A DNA stretch of 7,276 bases. It comes from a bacterium. Its GTDB lineage: Bacteria; Patescibacteria; Microgenomatia; Levybacterales; UBA12049. The stretch lies in contig JAKAEH010000040.1 of NCBI GenBank assembly GCA_021825955.1, positions 1 through 7,276 of the forward strand, in the 5' to 3' direction. Shown here one piece after another: positions 1-4,865 of the stretch. Position 1 is the stretch's first letter; each line of letters opens with the position of its first letter. The notes under the pieces are model-generated. The model ran no database searches and was not told the DNA's origin. It was given only the letters and a program-made list of their open reading frames with translations. Made by a program: the position numbers and the translations under genes.

Positions 1-7
1 TTGCCAT
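1..7 (-). CDS. 5' end of an unidentified gene running off the left edge
   Basis: Only the start codon and the next codon are visible: ATG at 7-5, then GCA (Met-Ala). The start is supported by the strongest ribosome binding site in the window (AAGGGGGTGA at 20-11), three bases upstream of the ATG. It also lies downstream of a near-consensus promoter and a structured leader on the same strand. Nothing can be said about the product from two codons. The structured leader suggests a regulated housekeeping gene, but that is inference. Confidence 0.6.
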
Positions 8-10
8 AAT

Positions 11-20
11 TCACCCCCTT
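11..20 (-). promoter_or_regulatory. Strong Shine-Dalgarno site of the left-edge gene
   Basis: Read on minus, AAGGGGGTGA differs at one base from the full complement of the 16S 3' end (AAGGAGGTGA) and ends 3 nt before an ATG at 7-5. It stands out because most other genes here have weak or no Shine-Dalgarno site. It begins only six bases after the U-tract of the hairpin at 27-49, so terminator and ribosome binding site are closely coupled. Confidence 0.65.
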
Positions 21-26
21 TTGCAT

Positions 27-49
27 AAAAAAACCGCCATTTCTGGCGG
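27..49 (-). terminator. Intrinsic terminator hairpin in the leader of the left-edge gene
   Basis: On minus, CCGCCA (49-44), loop GAAA (43-40) and TGGCGG (39-34) form a perfect 6-bp GC-rich stem with a GNRA tetraloop, followed at once by seven T (33-27). This is a textbook rho-independent terminator. It could end the trigger factor/DUF5660 transcript. However, a promoter at 151-180 lies upstream of it and a strong RBS plus ATG directly downstream, so it is equally placed to act as an attenuator. Its 5' arm (CCCGCC, 50-45) can pair perfectly with GGCGGG (91-86) of the preceding hairpin. Confidence 0.75.
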
Positions 50-79
50 GTGTCTTTTTATGTATCTTTATCTAAAAGA

Positions 80-115
80 CAATCTCCCGCCGTTTAGGCG
101 TTAATAAGGAGATTG
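80..115 (-). promoter_or_regulatory. Nested leader hairpin upstream of the terminator
   Basis: On minus, CAATCTCC (115-108) pairs with GGAGATTG (87-80). Inside it, CGCC (100-97) pairs with GGCG (91-88) around a 5-nt loop, leaving a 7-nt one-sided bulge (107-101). The total is 12 bp. It lies in the predicted leader, about 30 nt after the predicted start site and about 30 nt before the terminator. GGCGGG at 91-86 overlaps both stems and is complementary to the terminator's 5' arm, so the two structures could be mutually exclusive with an antiterminator fold. I do not recognise it as a known riboswitch or ribosomal-protein leader. Confidence 0.5.
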
Positions 116-150
116 ACAATAATAAATAAAGATTTCATAACAATATCAAA

Positions 151-180
151 ATTGTACAAAACAACCAAAGCCTATGTCAA
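151..180 (-). promoter_or_regulatory. Near-consensus sigma70-type promoter of the left-edge gene
   Basis: On minus, TTGACA (180-175), an 18-nt spacer and TACAAT (156-151) match the housekeeping consensus at 11 of 12 positions. The predicted start is near 144, giving a leader of about 137 nt before the ATG at 7. The promoter begins 10 nt after the stop codon of the DUF5660 gene, so the left-edge gene has its own start of transcription and is not only read through from the trigger factor operon. Confidence 0.65.
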
Positions 181-190
181 GAGTTTGTGT

Positions 191-844
191 TTATCCGGTT
201 TGGGTGGCAACGATACGTTCTCCTGATAAGCCAAAGCTTGTGCCGTGTTTTTTAAACAGTGACCAGTATTCACGTTTTGTTTTTTTGGAAGAAAACATGC
301 TCGCCCAGTTTGTAGAATCTTCAATTTTCATTCTCGCGCTTCTAATGGTAGAGAGCATCCATTCAAAGAAATTCATGTGGTACTTTCCAGGAGTTACGGG
401 TCTTTCTTCAACAGTAATACTTCTAAACGTTACCTCAAGTTCTTTAGATGATTTGGTGAGTTTTTTTAGCTCAACCATTATTTCGTCGATTTTTGCGGTC
501 AATTCCCTGTTCTCGGTTTGTCTGATTCTTTTTTCTGCATGGATTATTTCTCCCTGGTAGTCCCAGCCTGCCTCTACCTGCGGTTTTTTTGTTTCCTGTC
601 TTGGCAGTTTTTCCGTTTGTTTGTTTTTCGAAAGAGTAATTTCCTGTCCTTCACTAAGGTCGCCCATAGCCTGTTTTTTGCCTCCGGCAATATCGGTTCC
701 AAGCATTTGGTCCCAAAGGTCTGTCATTAGACCCTTGGCTAAATCGCCTTTTGCAGACTCCACAACCGCAGAACCAATGTCCCTTAGGGCTTCTATTGGG
801 TTTTGATCAATGTTGGTTTGTGATTTGAATTTTCTTTGTGCCAT
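191..844 (-). CDS. DUF5660 family protein
   Basis: A 217-aa soluble protein without signal peptide or membrane segment. The N-terminal part (residues about 14-50) has an 'IEALRDIG' segment followed by an acidic helix ending near 'LWDQMLG'. A charged region (about 95-140) is probably coiled coil. The C-terminus carries 'NFFEWMLSTIR' and ends in a glycine-rich tail (GTSFGLSGERIVATQTG). I recognise this arrangement as the DUF5660 family of Microgenomates bacteria; the family has no assigned function that I know. It starts 17 nt after the trigger factor stop and is almost certainly co-transcribed with it. An AAAGG (858-854) lies 9 nt before the ATG and may serve as ribosome binding site. Linkage to a ribosome-bound chaperone hints at a role in translation or protein maturation, but that is only guilt by association. 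Confidence 0.8.
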   Translation of the reverse strand: MAQRKFKSQTNIDQNPIEALRDIGSAVVESAKGDLAKGLMTDLWDQMLGTDIAGGKKQAMGDLSEGQEITLSKNKQTEKLPRQETKKPQVEAGWDYQGEIIHAEKRIRQTENRELTAKIDEIMVELKKLTKSSKELEVTFRSITVEERPVTPGKYHMNFFEWMLSTIRSARMKIEDSTNWASMFSSKKTKREYWSLFKKHGTSFGLSGERIVATQTG

Positions 845-861
845 AATTTTAGGCCTTTATA

Positions 862-1689
862 TCACAGGCTTTTTAGAAAATCAAGCGTTTTTTGCTGCCT
901 TAGAATGCTGGCTAAAAGGTATCGATTGGACTGAAGATTTTGTTTTTCCGCCTCAGTTTTAGCCTGAAGTATGGCTTCATCAACTTCTTTATCCTCTACG
1001 GTAATATTTTCTTCCGCGGCAATTTTTTGTAAGATAAACTCAAGTTTAATATCGTTTTCCGCCTTTTTCTCGTACTCTTTTCTTAAATCTTCGGCTGTTC
1101 TGCCCGTTGAGCCTAAGTACTGGTCAAGAGTAAGGCCCAATCTTTTAACTTCATCTAAAGTTTGGGAAAGTAGTCTTTCTACTTCGCTTTCAGTAATGAT
1201 CCTTGGTATTTTTACAGTAGCCGAAGCCAATAATTCCTTTACAATGTCGTCAAAGCTGACTTGAGGCTGCTCCTTACCAGGAATTACAATTTTAGCCTTG
1301 GCTGTTACTTTCTTTACATTCTCTTTGTAGCCTCCAAGTTCAATAACCGGCGCTTCACAAGTTAGGGCAATAAACTGCCAATCCTTTTCATCATCTAGTT
1401 TGCTTACGTGTACCTTAGGAGCAATTACGGGATTTATCTTGTGTTCATTAATTGCTTCAAGGTAGTATTGGGGTAAAAGTTTTTTCAGCGTCTCCTCTTT
1501 TACTTTTTCTTCGTCAATTTTTTCTTCGACAATTTTCTTAGGGGCTTTTCCTTTTCTAAAGCCGGGAACTTGAGCCTGCTTTACGTAGCTGGCGACTATT
1601 GCCTCTTTAGTTTTTTTAACCTCTGCCCACGGTATGGTGATGGTTAAGGTTATTGTCTGATCTTCTTGTTTTTGAATTGCTGAAATCAT
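862..1689 (-). CDS. tig: Trigger factor lacking the PPIase domain
   Basis: Ribosome-associated chaperone that binds nascent chains at the exit tunnel. The 275-aa protein has the N-terminal ribosome-binding domain with the signature GFRKGKAP at residues 43-50, the same position as in E. coli. Residues about 50-115 complete that domain. From about residue 140 to the end is the helical substrate-binding C-domain (for example the ITESEVERLL region). The FKBP-type PPIase domain found between them in typical proteins of about 430 aa is absent: a short linker replaces it. The start was set at ATG 1689. The longer in-frame ORF to 1773 would translate through tRNA-Leu and its extra 28 residues do not belong to the family. 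The ATG follows the tRNA 3' end by 8 nt with no Shine-Dalgarno site, so tRNA 3' processing would leave a nearly leaderless mRNA. The stop is TGA. The DUF5660 gene follows in the same operon. Confidence 0.92.
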   Translation of the reverse strand: MISAIQKQEDQTITLTITIPWAEVKKTKEAIVASYVKQAQVPGFRKGKAPKKIVEEKIDEEKVKEETLKKLLPQYYLEAINEHKINPVIAPKVHVSKLDDEKDWQFIALTCEAPVIELGGYKENVKKVTAKAKIVIPGKEQPQVSFDDIVKELLASATVKIPRIITESEVERLLSQTLDEVKRLGLTLDQYLGSTGRTAEDLRKEYEKKAENDIKLEFILQKIAAEENITVEDKEVDEAILQAKTEAEKQNLQSNRYLLASILRQQKTLDFLKSL

Positions 1690-1697
1690 ATTTAAAG

Positions 1698-1779
1698 TGG
1701 GCCGGAGAGGAATCGAACCTCCAACCCTTTCGGGATACGGTCCTAAACCGTACGCGTATACCAGTTCCGCCACCGGCCC
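1698..1779 (-). tRNA. tRNA-Leu (anticodon TAG)
   Basis: The 82-nt class II tRNA has acceptor GGGCCGG/CCGGCCC with discriminator A (1698), anticodon stem TACGG/CCGTA around loop TTTAGGA (anticodon TAG, reads CUA), a variable arm TCCCGAAAGGG and a T-arm with TTCGATT. The long variable arm agrees with leucine. CCA is not encoded. The gene sits 27 nt after the stop of the upstream lysozyme-like gene and 8 nt before the trigger factor start, so tRNA and trigger factor probably share a transcript. Confidence 0.96.
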
Positions 1780-1794
1780 TGGTGACAGAAACTA

Positions 1795-1823
1795 ATTATA
1801 CATAATTTACAAAGAAAGAGAAA
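1795..1823 (-). promoter_or_regulatory. Probable promoter of tRNA-Leu / trigger factor operon
   Basis: A perfect -10 TATAAT (1800-1795) preceded by TG lies 15 nt before tRNA-Leu, giving a predicted start near 1788 and a leader of about 9 nt. The -35 with a 17-nt spacer is poor (TTTCTC, 1823-1818) and lies inside the end of the upstream gene. The -10 and its position relative to the tRNA carry most of the weight. Confidence 0.5.
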
Positions 1824-2361
1824 GTGCGTTTTTAGGGTTTCTAAGTGTGAAATCCTGAATCTGATTCATAGTGCTTTCAACATGAGAAGCCCAAGCAGGA
1901 GACGAAGCATACATCGCACCAATTTGATAAATATCTTTTGCACCCCACTTTTCCATATATCTTTCTCTTAGACCTTGAGAAATAGTTTCAATACCCTCTG
2001 TCCAGGAAGCAAATCTGATGACGTTATCTCCGTACACTCCCCAACCCCATGCGTTATATGAGTTAACGGGTATTGCCTGTCCGTAGGTAGATTCTACGCC
2101 GGATATGGCTGCAACCAGTTTCCAGTCAAGGTTGTATTTATCCGCGTTTTTTACAAAATCGTTTGCAAACGGCGCTAAAGGTGAATTTTTTTCCTCAAGA
2201 TAGGTTTTGAGAATTTTTACTCTATAATCATCAACAAAGTCACTTTCAGAAAGCGCAATCTTTGCAGAAGACGCAGACGCTTTTTCCTGTGCATAAGCGC
2301 CTTTAGCGTTAAGGAAAGAGAAAACAAAAAATAATACAATTAAGAATATTTTGATTTTCAT
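1807..2361 (-). CDS. Secreted lysozyme/glucosaminidase-like protein
   Basis: A 184-aa exported protein probably acting on peptidoglycan in the envelope. Residues 1-24 form a classical signal peptide: Lys at 2 and 4, a hydrophobic core, and cleavage predicted after AYA (22-24). The mature part has an all-helical domain with 'KYNLDWKLVAAISGVES' (about 75-91), in which Glu90 is placed like the catalytic acid of the lysozyme/soluble transglycosylase/glucosaminidase superfamily, followed by 'NAWGWGVYG'. It is a paralog of the gene at 2480-3061, sharing the E-x-S motif, the WGxGxYG block and the 'W.EGIETI' / 'YPEAIDTV' segment. The exact bond cleaved cannot be told from sequence. No Shine-Dalgarno site precedes the ATG. 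A strong promoter (2443-2471) lies upstream, beyond a terminator-like hairpin. Confidence 0.72.
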   Translation of the reverse strand: MKIKIFLIVLFFVFSFLNAKGAYAQEKASASSAKIALSESDFVDDYRVKILKTYLEEKNSPLAPFANDFVKNADKYNLDWKLVAAISGVESTYGQAIPVNSYNAWGWGVYGDNVIRFASWTEGIETISQGLRERYMEKWGAKDIYQIGAMYASSPAWASHVESTMNQIQDFTLRNPKNALSLSL

Positions 2362-2370
2362 AAGCTATAA

Positions 2371-2388
2371 GGCAAAGTGTTTTTTGCC
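2371..2388 (-). other. Small hairpin just upstream of the lysozyme-like gene start
   Basis: On minus, GGCAAA (2388-2383) and TTTGCC (2376-2371) form a 6-bp stem with a 6-nt loop, ending 9 nt before the ATG at 2361. It lies where a ribosome binding site would be, and none is visible. It could influence translation initiation, but the stem is short and may be chance. Confidence 0.3.
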
Positions 2389-2390
2389 AA

Positions 2391-2433
2391 TAAAAAATCC
2401 TAACGTATGCATTTGGAAGGCATACCTTAGGAT
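2391..2433 (-). terminator. Intrinsic terminator between the two lysozyme-like genes
   Basis: On minus, a stem of 13 pairs with one central C-C or G-G type mismatch joins 2433-2420 to 2410-2397 (outer arm ATCCTAA/TTAGGAT, inner arm GTATGC/GCATAC) around a 9-nt loop, followed by a run of T ending at 2392. It would terminate the transcript of the 2480-3061 gene, 46 nt after that gene's stop. It is also the first thing transcribed from the promoter at 2443-2471, whose predicted start is near 2436, so it may additionally work as an attenuator or end a very short RNA. Confidence 0.72.
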
Positions 2434-2442
2434 CTGCGGAGG

Positions 2443-2471
2443 ATTATAACATAGAACTATAGGTTTGTCAA
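2443..2471 (-). promoter_or_regulatory. Perfect consensus promoter upstream of the 1807-2361 gene
   Basis: On minus, TTGACA (2471-2466), exactly 17 nt of spacer and TATAAT (2448-2443) match the sigma70 consensus at all 12 positions with optimal spacing. The predicted start is near 2436, about 75 nt before the ATG at 2361. The transcript would begin directly with the terminator-like hairpin at 2433-2397. Confidence 0.72.
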
Positions 2472-2479
2472 GTCCCTAA

Positions 2480-3061
2480 CTATAGGTTGATTTGAAGCTG
2501 ATTCATGAACGTATTTACCGCGCTTGCCCAGTCACCGTTATTTGAGGGTGTATAAAGCCTCATTATTTCCTCGGGTGTTTCAAGACCTTTCCCCTTATAT
2601 TCGTTAGCCAATGTTTTGGTTACTGTATCTATAGCTTCGGGATAGTTTGAAAACCTTGTAACTTTTTTCCCATAGATACCAAATCCCCAACAATTAAATG
2701 AATCTTTAGGCGCTTTTTTACAAAGGTTTGATTCCTGCATGGCAATTGCCGGAATGAGCCTGTAATCAAGGCTGTATTTATCTGCGGCTTGGATTACATT
2801 TTGAGCATAAGGAAAAAGATCAGAATTATATTTTTTAAAAAAATCTCTGACAACCGCAACTCGGCCGTCTTGCGGACTTATGCTTTCTCCAAGAACATTT
2901 TGACCAATAGGAACAGCGGCGTAAGAAACGCTTCCTTTAGGAGGTAAAAACGAAAAAGCACCTTTTTTCTCAAAGCTTAAAAAAGAGAAATAAAGGATGC
3001 AAAACGTTAGTAAAATAGGCGTGAAAGTAAAGAAGCCCGTGAGCAGAAACACCTTTTTCAT
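2480..3061 (-). CDS. Membrane-anchored lysozyme/glucosaminidase-like protein
   Basis: A 193-aa paralog of the downstream 1807-2361 gene. Residues 7-30 form a long hydrophobic segment (signal peptide or membrane anchor; no obvious cleavage site follows closely). A linker of about 35 residues leads to the helical catalytic-type domain: 'KYSLDYRLIPAIAMQES' (about 95-111) with Glu110 as the candidate catalytic acid, then 'NCWGFGIYG'. Unlike its paralog it has Cys114 and Cys124 flanking this stretch, which could form a disulfide outside the cell. The likely role is peptidoglycan cleavage or remodelling, with the substrate bond unknown. A terminator follows the TAG stop. A TTGACA is present upstream on this strand (3100-3095) but no convincing -10 at the right distance. 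The gene is divergent from the plus-strand gene at 3153. Confidence 0.7.
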   Translation of the reverse strand: MKKVFLLTGFFTFTPILLTFCILYFSFLSFEKKGAFSFLPPKGSVSYAAVPIGQNVLGESISPQDGRVAVVRDFFKKYNSDLFPYAQNVIQAADKYSLDYRLIPAIAMQESNLCKKAPKDSFNCWGFGIYGKKVTRFSNYPEAIDTVTKTLANEYKGKGLETPEEIMRLYTPSNNGDWASAVNTFMNQLQINL

Positions 3062-3114
3062 CTAATACTCTAGCTTTGCATATTTTGCGGTCTCTGTCAA
3101 GTTTTTGAGGCTAA

Positions 3115-3144
3115 TTGACTAATGGTTGTTTTTGCTGATATAAT
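3115..3144 (+). promoter_or_regulatory. Strong promoter of the 3153-3659 gene, leaderless geometry
   Basis: TTGACT (3115-3120), an 18-nt spacer and TATAAT (3139-3144) match the consensus at 11 of 12 positions. The predicted start near 3151 is within two bases of the ATG at 3153, so the mRNA would have essentially no 5' UTR. Confidence 0.68.
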
Positions 3145-3152
3145 CCATGACC

Positions 3153-3659
3153 ATGCCTGAAACCCTAAAAGGATTATACGTTCCAAAACGAGGAGAGCCG
3201 TTTGTGCCGTATCTAATTCCCAACGCAAGACTTCGTCAGATTGACCCCAACAAATTATCTTCAGCCATGCTAATTGGAGTTGAAAGAGACAGGTTAACTG
3301 TTCCTTCAACAGGAGATGTTAGTTTAGTGGTTAGGTATAAAGAAAGAGATGGAGCCATTTCGAGCCTGACTCTGTCTAGGCCAGATTTGAGAGTTGATCA
3401 GTTGCAGGGGGCAAAGCAGGAGGGGTACAGGGTTACTTCAAGTATGTGGTGGGTTCTTTTTTTTGCCGATGAGATACTTGGTATTGCAAGAAATAGCCAA
3501 AGTGGCGTAGAAAGATTGGTTATGCCTCCTATCTTTGCAATCCAAGGGCTGTTGGACGCTACCGAAGGGGCGATTGTTAGATATCAAGAATTTGCTGCAA
3601 GATTAGAGATGAGACTGTCTTTAGAAGAAATGCTTTTGGTGCGTGATGTAAAAAGCTAA
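3153..3659 (+). CDS. Hypothetical protein, leaderless gene
   Basis: A 168-aa protein that I do not recognise. It has no signal peptide and no clear membrane segment. The N-terminal half looks beta-rich (for example 'GDVSLVVRYKERDGAISSLTLSRP'); the C-terminal part, from about residue 95, looks helical (SMWWVLFFADEILGIA, then 'AIVRYQEFAARLEMRLSLEEMLL'). There is also an ATG at 3147, but the promoter's predicted start (about 3151) lies downstream of it, so 3153 is the only start expected to be transcribed. It is the only plus-strand gene in the window, divergent from the lysozyme-like gene and convergent with the Nudix gene. That it is a real gene rests on the well-placed promoter and the long uninterrupted frame. 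Confidence 0.65.
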   Translation: MPETLKGLYVPKRGEPFVPYLIPNARLRQIDPNKLSSAMLIGVERDRLTVPSTGDVSLVVRYKERDGAISSLTLSRPDLRVDQLQGAKQEGYRVTSSMWWVLFFADEILGIARNSQSGVERLVMPPIFAIQGLLDATEGAIVRYQEFAARLEMRLSLEEMLLVRDVKS

Positions 3660-3725
3660 GTTTTCTTGTTTTTAGAACTGGGGACGATAACCAGATCGAA
3701 TCTTCATCGACCTATTACACCCGAT

Positions 3726-4187
3726 TTAATACAAAGGCTTAAAATCATTAGGCATTAAAAGTTTTCTGGCATCTTGAATATTTTGTTTGTGATCCAAAGC
3801 CATTTGCGCAGGTAATTCATCCAAAGAAAACCACTTTGCATCCATCGCATCGTCACTATGTTTAAACTCGCCATCTTTAACTTTTGTTAGATAGACTATA
3901 TTAATAACTTGTTTGGGATGTCGAGAAGGAGAGCTATAAACTCCAACTAATTTAGTTTCAATTACTTCCAAACCTGTTTCTTCCTTAACTTCTCTCTTAA
4001 CAGTTTCTTCCGCTGATTCGTCCCAGCTTACATACCCGCCCGGTGTGCCCCAGAAACCTTTGTTAGGTTCAACACCTCGTTGAATAAGAAGAACTTGACT
4101 GTCTTTAATAATTACTGCATCTATAGAAACGCCTCTGTTTGCATACCTACCGCAGTGAGGACATTGCTCATCTTTTTTTAATGACAT
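3726..4187 (-). CDS. Nudix hydrolase with N-terminal CxxC knuckle
   Basis: A 153-aa protein hydrolysing a nucleoside diphosphate linked to another group (MutT/ADP-ribose pyrophosphatase type); the substrate cannot be told. The Nudix box at residues 51-73 is complete: G51, five residues, E57, seven residues, then R65-E66-V67-x-E69-E70-x-G72-L73. It supplies the Mg2+-binding glutamates. 'KGFWGTPGG' just before it is typical of the fold. At the N-terminus C9-P-H-C12 is one half of a zinc ribbon; its partner pair is missing. The start is ATG at 4187, without Shine-Dalgarno site. The gene follows tRNA-Gly by 51 nt with no terminator between, so it may be read from the tRNA-Phe/tRNA-Gly transcript. 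Confidence 0.9.
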   Translation of the reverse strand: MSLKKDEQCPHCGRYANRGVSIDAVIIKDSQVLLIQRGVEPNKGFWGTPGGYVSWDESAEETVKREVKEETGLEVIETKLVGVYSSPSRHPKQVINIVYLTKVKDGEFKHSDDAMDAKWFSLDELPAQMALDHKQNIQDARKLLMPNDFKPLY

Positions 4188-4205
4188 ATGTTTACTTGTA
4201 CTTTA

Positions 4206-4235
4206 CTGTTATTTTCTGTTTATTTCTGTCACTTT
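4206..4235. repeat. Three 10-bp imperfect direct repeats between tRNA-Gly and the Nudix gene
   Basis: CTGT recurs at 4206, 4216 and 4226, each followed by an AT-rich six-mer (CTGTTATTTT, CTGTTTATTT, CTGTCACTTT). The spacing equals one helical turn and places the repeats 19-48 bp upstream of the Nudix start codon. They could be a protein-binding array or bent DNA; low-complexity drift is also possible. Confidence 0.4.
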
Positions 4236-4238
4236 TTG

Positions 4239-4310
4239 AGCGGGAGACGGGAATCGAACCCGCTACATTCTCCTTGGCAAGGAGACATTCTACCGATGAA
4301 CTACTCCCGC
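4239..4310 (-). tRNA. tRNA-Gly (anticodon GCC)
   Basis: The 72-nt cloverleaf has acceptor GCGGGAG/CTCCCGC, discriminator T (usual for bacterial tRNA-Gly), anticodon stem TCTCC/GGAGA around TTGCCAA (anticodon GCC) and T-loop TTCGATT. CCA is not encoded. It follows tRNA-Phe by 13 nt and is probably co-transcribed with it. Confidence 0.96.
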
Positions 4311-4323
4311 GGGTATTATTTAG

Positions 4324-4396
4324 TGCCGAGTCTCAGAATCGAACTGAGATAGCGTGTTCTTCAGACACGTGCCTTGACCAACTTGGCTAACTCGGC
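4324..4396 (-). tRNA. tRNA-Phe (anticodon GAA), intact
   Basis: The 73-nt tRNA has acceptor GCCGAGT/ACTCGGC, discriminator A, D-stem GCC/GGC, anticodon stem CGTGT/ACACG around CTGAAGA (anticodon GAA) and T-stem CTCAG/CTGAG with loop TTCGATT. CCA is not encoded. Its first 41 nt are repeated with two mismatches at 4911-4871, upstream of the HNH gene, and the HNH reading frame ends inside its first 10 nt. No promoter is visible directly in front of it; the tRNA-type promoter sits upstream of the half copy. It therefore probably depends on transcription through the HNH gene. Confidence 0.96.
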
Positions 4397-4830
4397 ATCG
4401 ATATTGTTAATCTTCTATATGTACGTTCTCTATGACAATTGGCACATACTAAATCGCATTTTTTAATCTCTTCTTTTATTCTTTCAATGCTCCAAAATTT
4501 TCTTAATGCAAGTTTTGAAACATTTCCTAATTTCAGTTTTTTATCTCTGTGATCAAAATCCATTACCCATGGAGGATATATTTTTCCGCAATCCGCACAT
4601 GGTTTATTTTTAATTTCTTCGAAAAACTTTTTGCGTTCCAAAATGTACCCTTGTTTTCTCTTTTTCGCTAATCCTAACTGCTTTTCTCTGTGTTTAGAGT
4701 AGTAATCTCTTCCTCTTGTTTTATAGCAATCCTTACATTTTTCGTAATGTTGACCTGATCTTGTACCAGTTCTTCTCTTGTAAAAGTTCGTTAACGACTT
4801 ACTCTTCCCGCACGCTGAACATGTCTTCAT
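4387..4830 (-). CDS. HNH endonuclease with N-terminal zinc finger
   Basis: A 147-aa, very basic DNA-binding nuclease. Residues 4-35 hold two CxxC pairs (C4/C7 and C32/C35), a small zinc finger. A lysine/arginine-rich linker runs from about 36 to 76. The nuclease domain begins with C78-x-x-C81, contains the catalytic-type 'DFDHRD' (His94) and ends with 'CDLVCANCHRERT' (C129, C132, Asn131, His133), a beta-beta-alpha-metal HNH with a structural zinc. The gene lies between a truncated and a complete copy of tRNA-Phe. Its last codons and TAG stop (4389-4387) are made of tRNA-Phe nt 1-10, so the tail 'MPS' is tRNA sequence. An ATAGT-type -10 just upstream suggests leaderless expression, although an AGGG close to the ATG could be a weak ribosome site. 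The probable role is cleavage of unoccupied tRNA-Phe genes (homing); this is inferred from position only. Confidence 0.82.
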   Translation of the reverse strand: MKTCSACGKSKSLTNFYKRRTGTRSGQHYEKCKDCYKTRGRDYYSKHREKQLGLAKKRKQGYILERKKFFEEIKNKPCADCGKIYPPWVMDFDHRDKKLKLGNVSKLALRKFWSIERIKEEIKKCDLVCANCHRERTYRRLTISMPS

Positions 4831-4836
4831 AACCCT

Positions 4837-4865
4837 ACTATATCTTATTTAATGTTGAAACACAA
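4837..4865 (-). promoter_or_regulatory. Possible promoter of the HNH gene
   Basis: On minus, TATAGT (4842-4837) is a good -10, and TTGTGT (4865-4860), a 17-nt spacer upstream, is a weak -35. The predicted start falls on the A of the ATG at 4830, so the mRNA would be leaderless. It would let the unit express its nuclease independently of the host tRNA promoter. Confidence 0.4.

Noticed and set aside
174..560. Plus-strand ORF of 128 codons opposite the DUF5660 gene
   Set aside because: It is antisense to a recognisable protein family, has no RBS or promoter of its own, and its hydrophobic composition is what the complement of a charged coding region gives.
1690..1773. 28-residue N-terminal extension of trigger factor to an ATG at 1773
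   Set aside because: It would be translated from inside tRNA-Leu and the extra residues do not belong to the family; the ribosome-binding signature falls at its normal position only with the start at 1689.
3072..3100. Promoter for the 2480-3061 gene built on TTGACA at 3100-3095
   Set aside because: At 16-18 nt spacing the -10 would be AAAGCT or similar, which does not resemble TATAAT; TATGCA is only 12 nt away. The -35-like hexamer alone is not enough.
3694..3712. Hairpin between the convergent genes (GATCGA / TCGACC, 6 pairs including one G-U) as a bidirectional terminator
   Set aside because: No T-run follows on either strand and the stem is short, so it does not qualify as an intrinsic terminator. 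No other clear signal is seen in 3660-3725.
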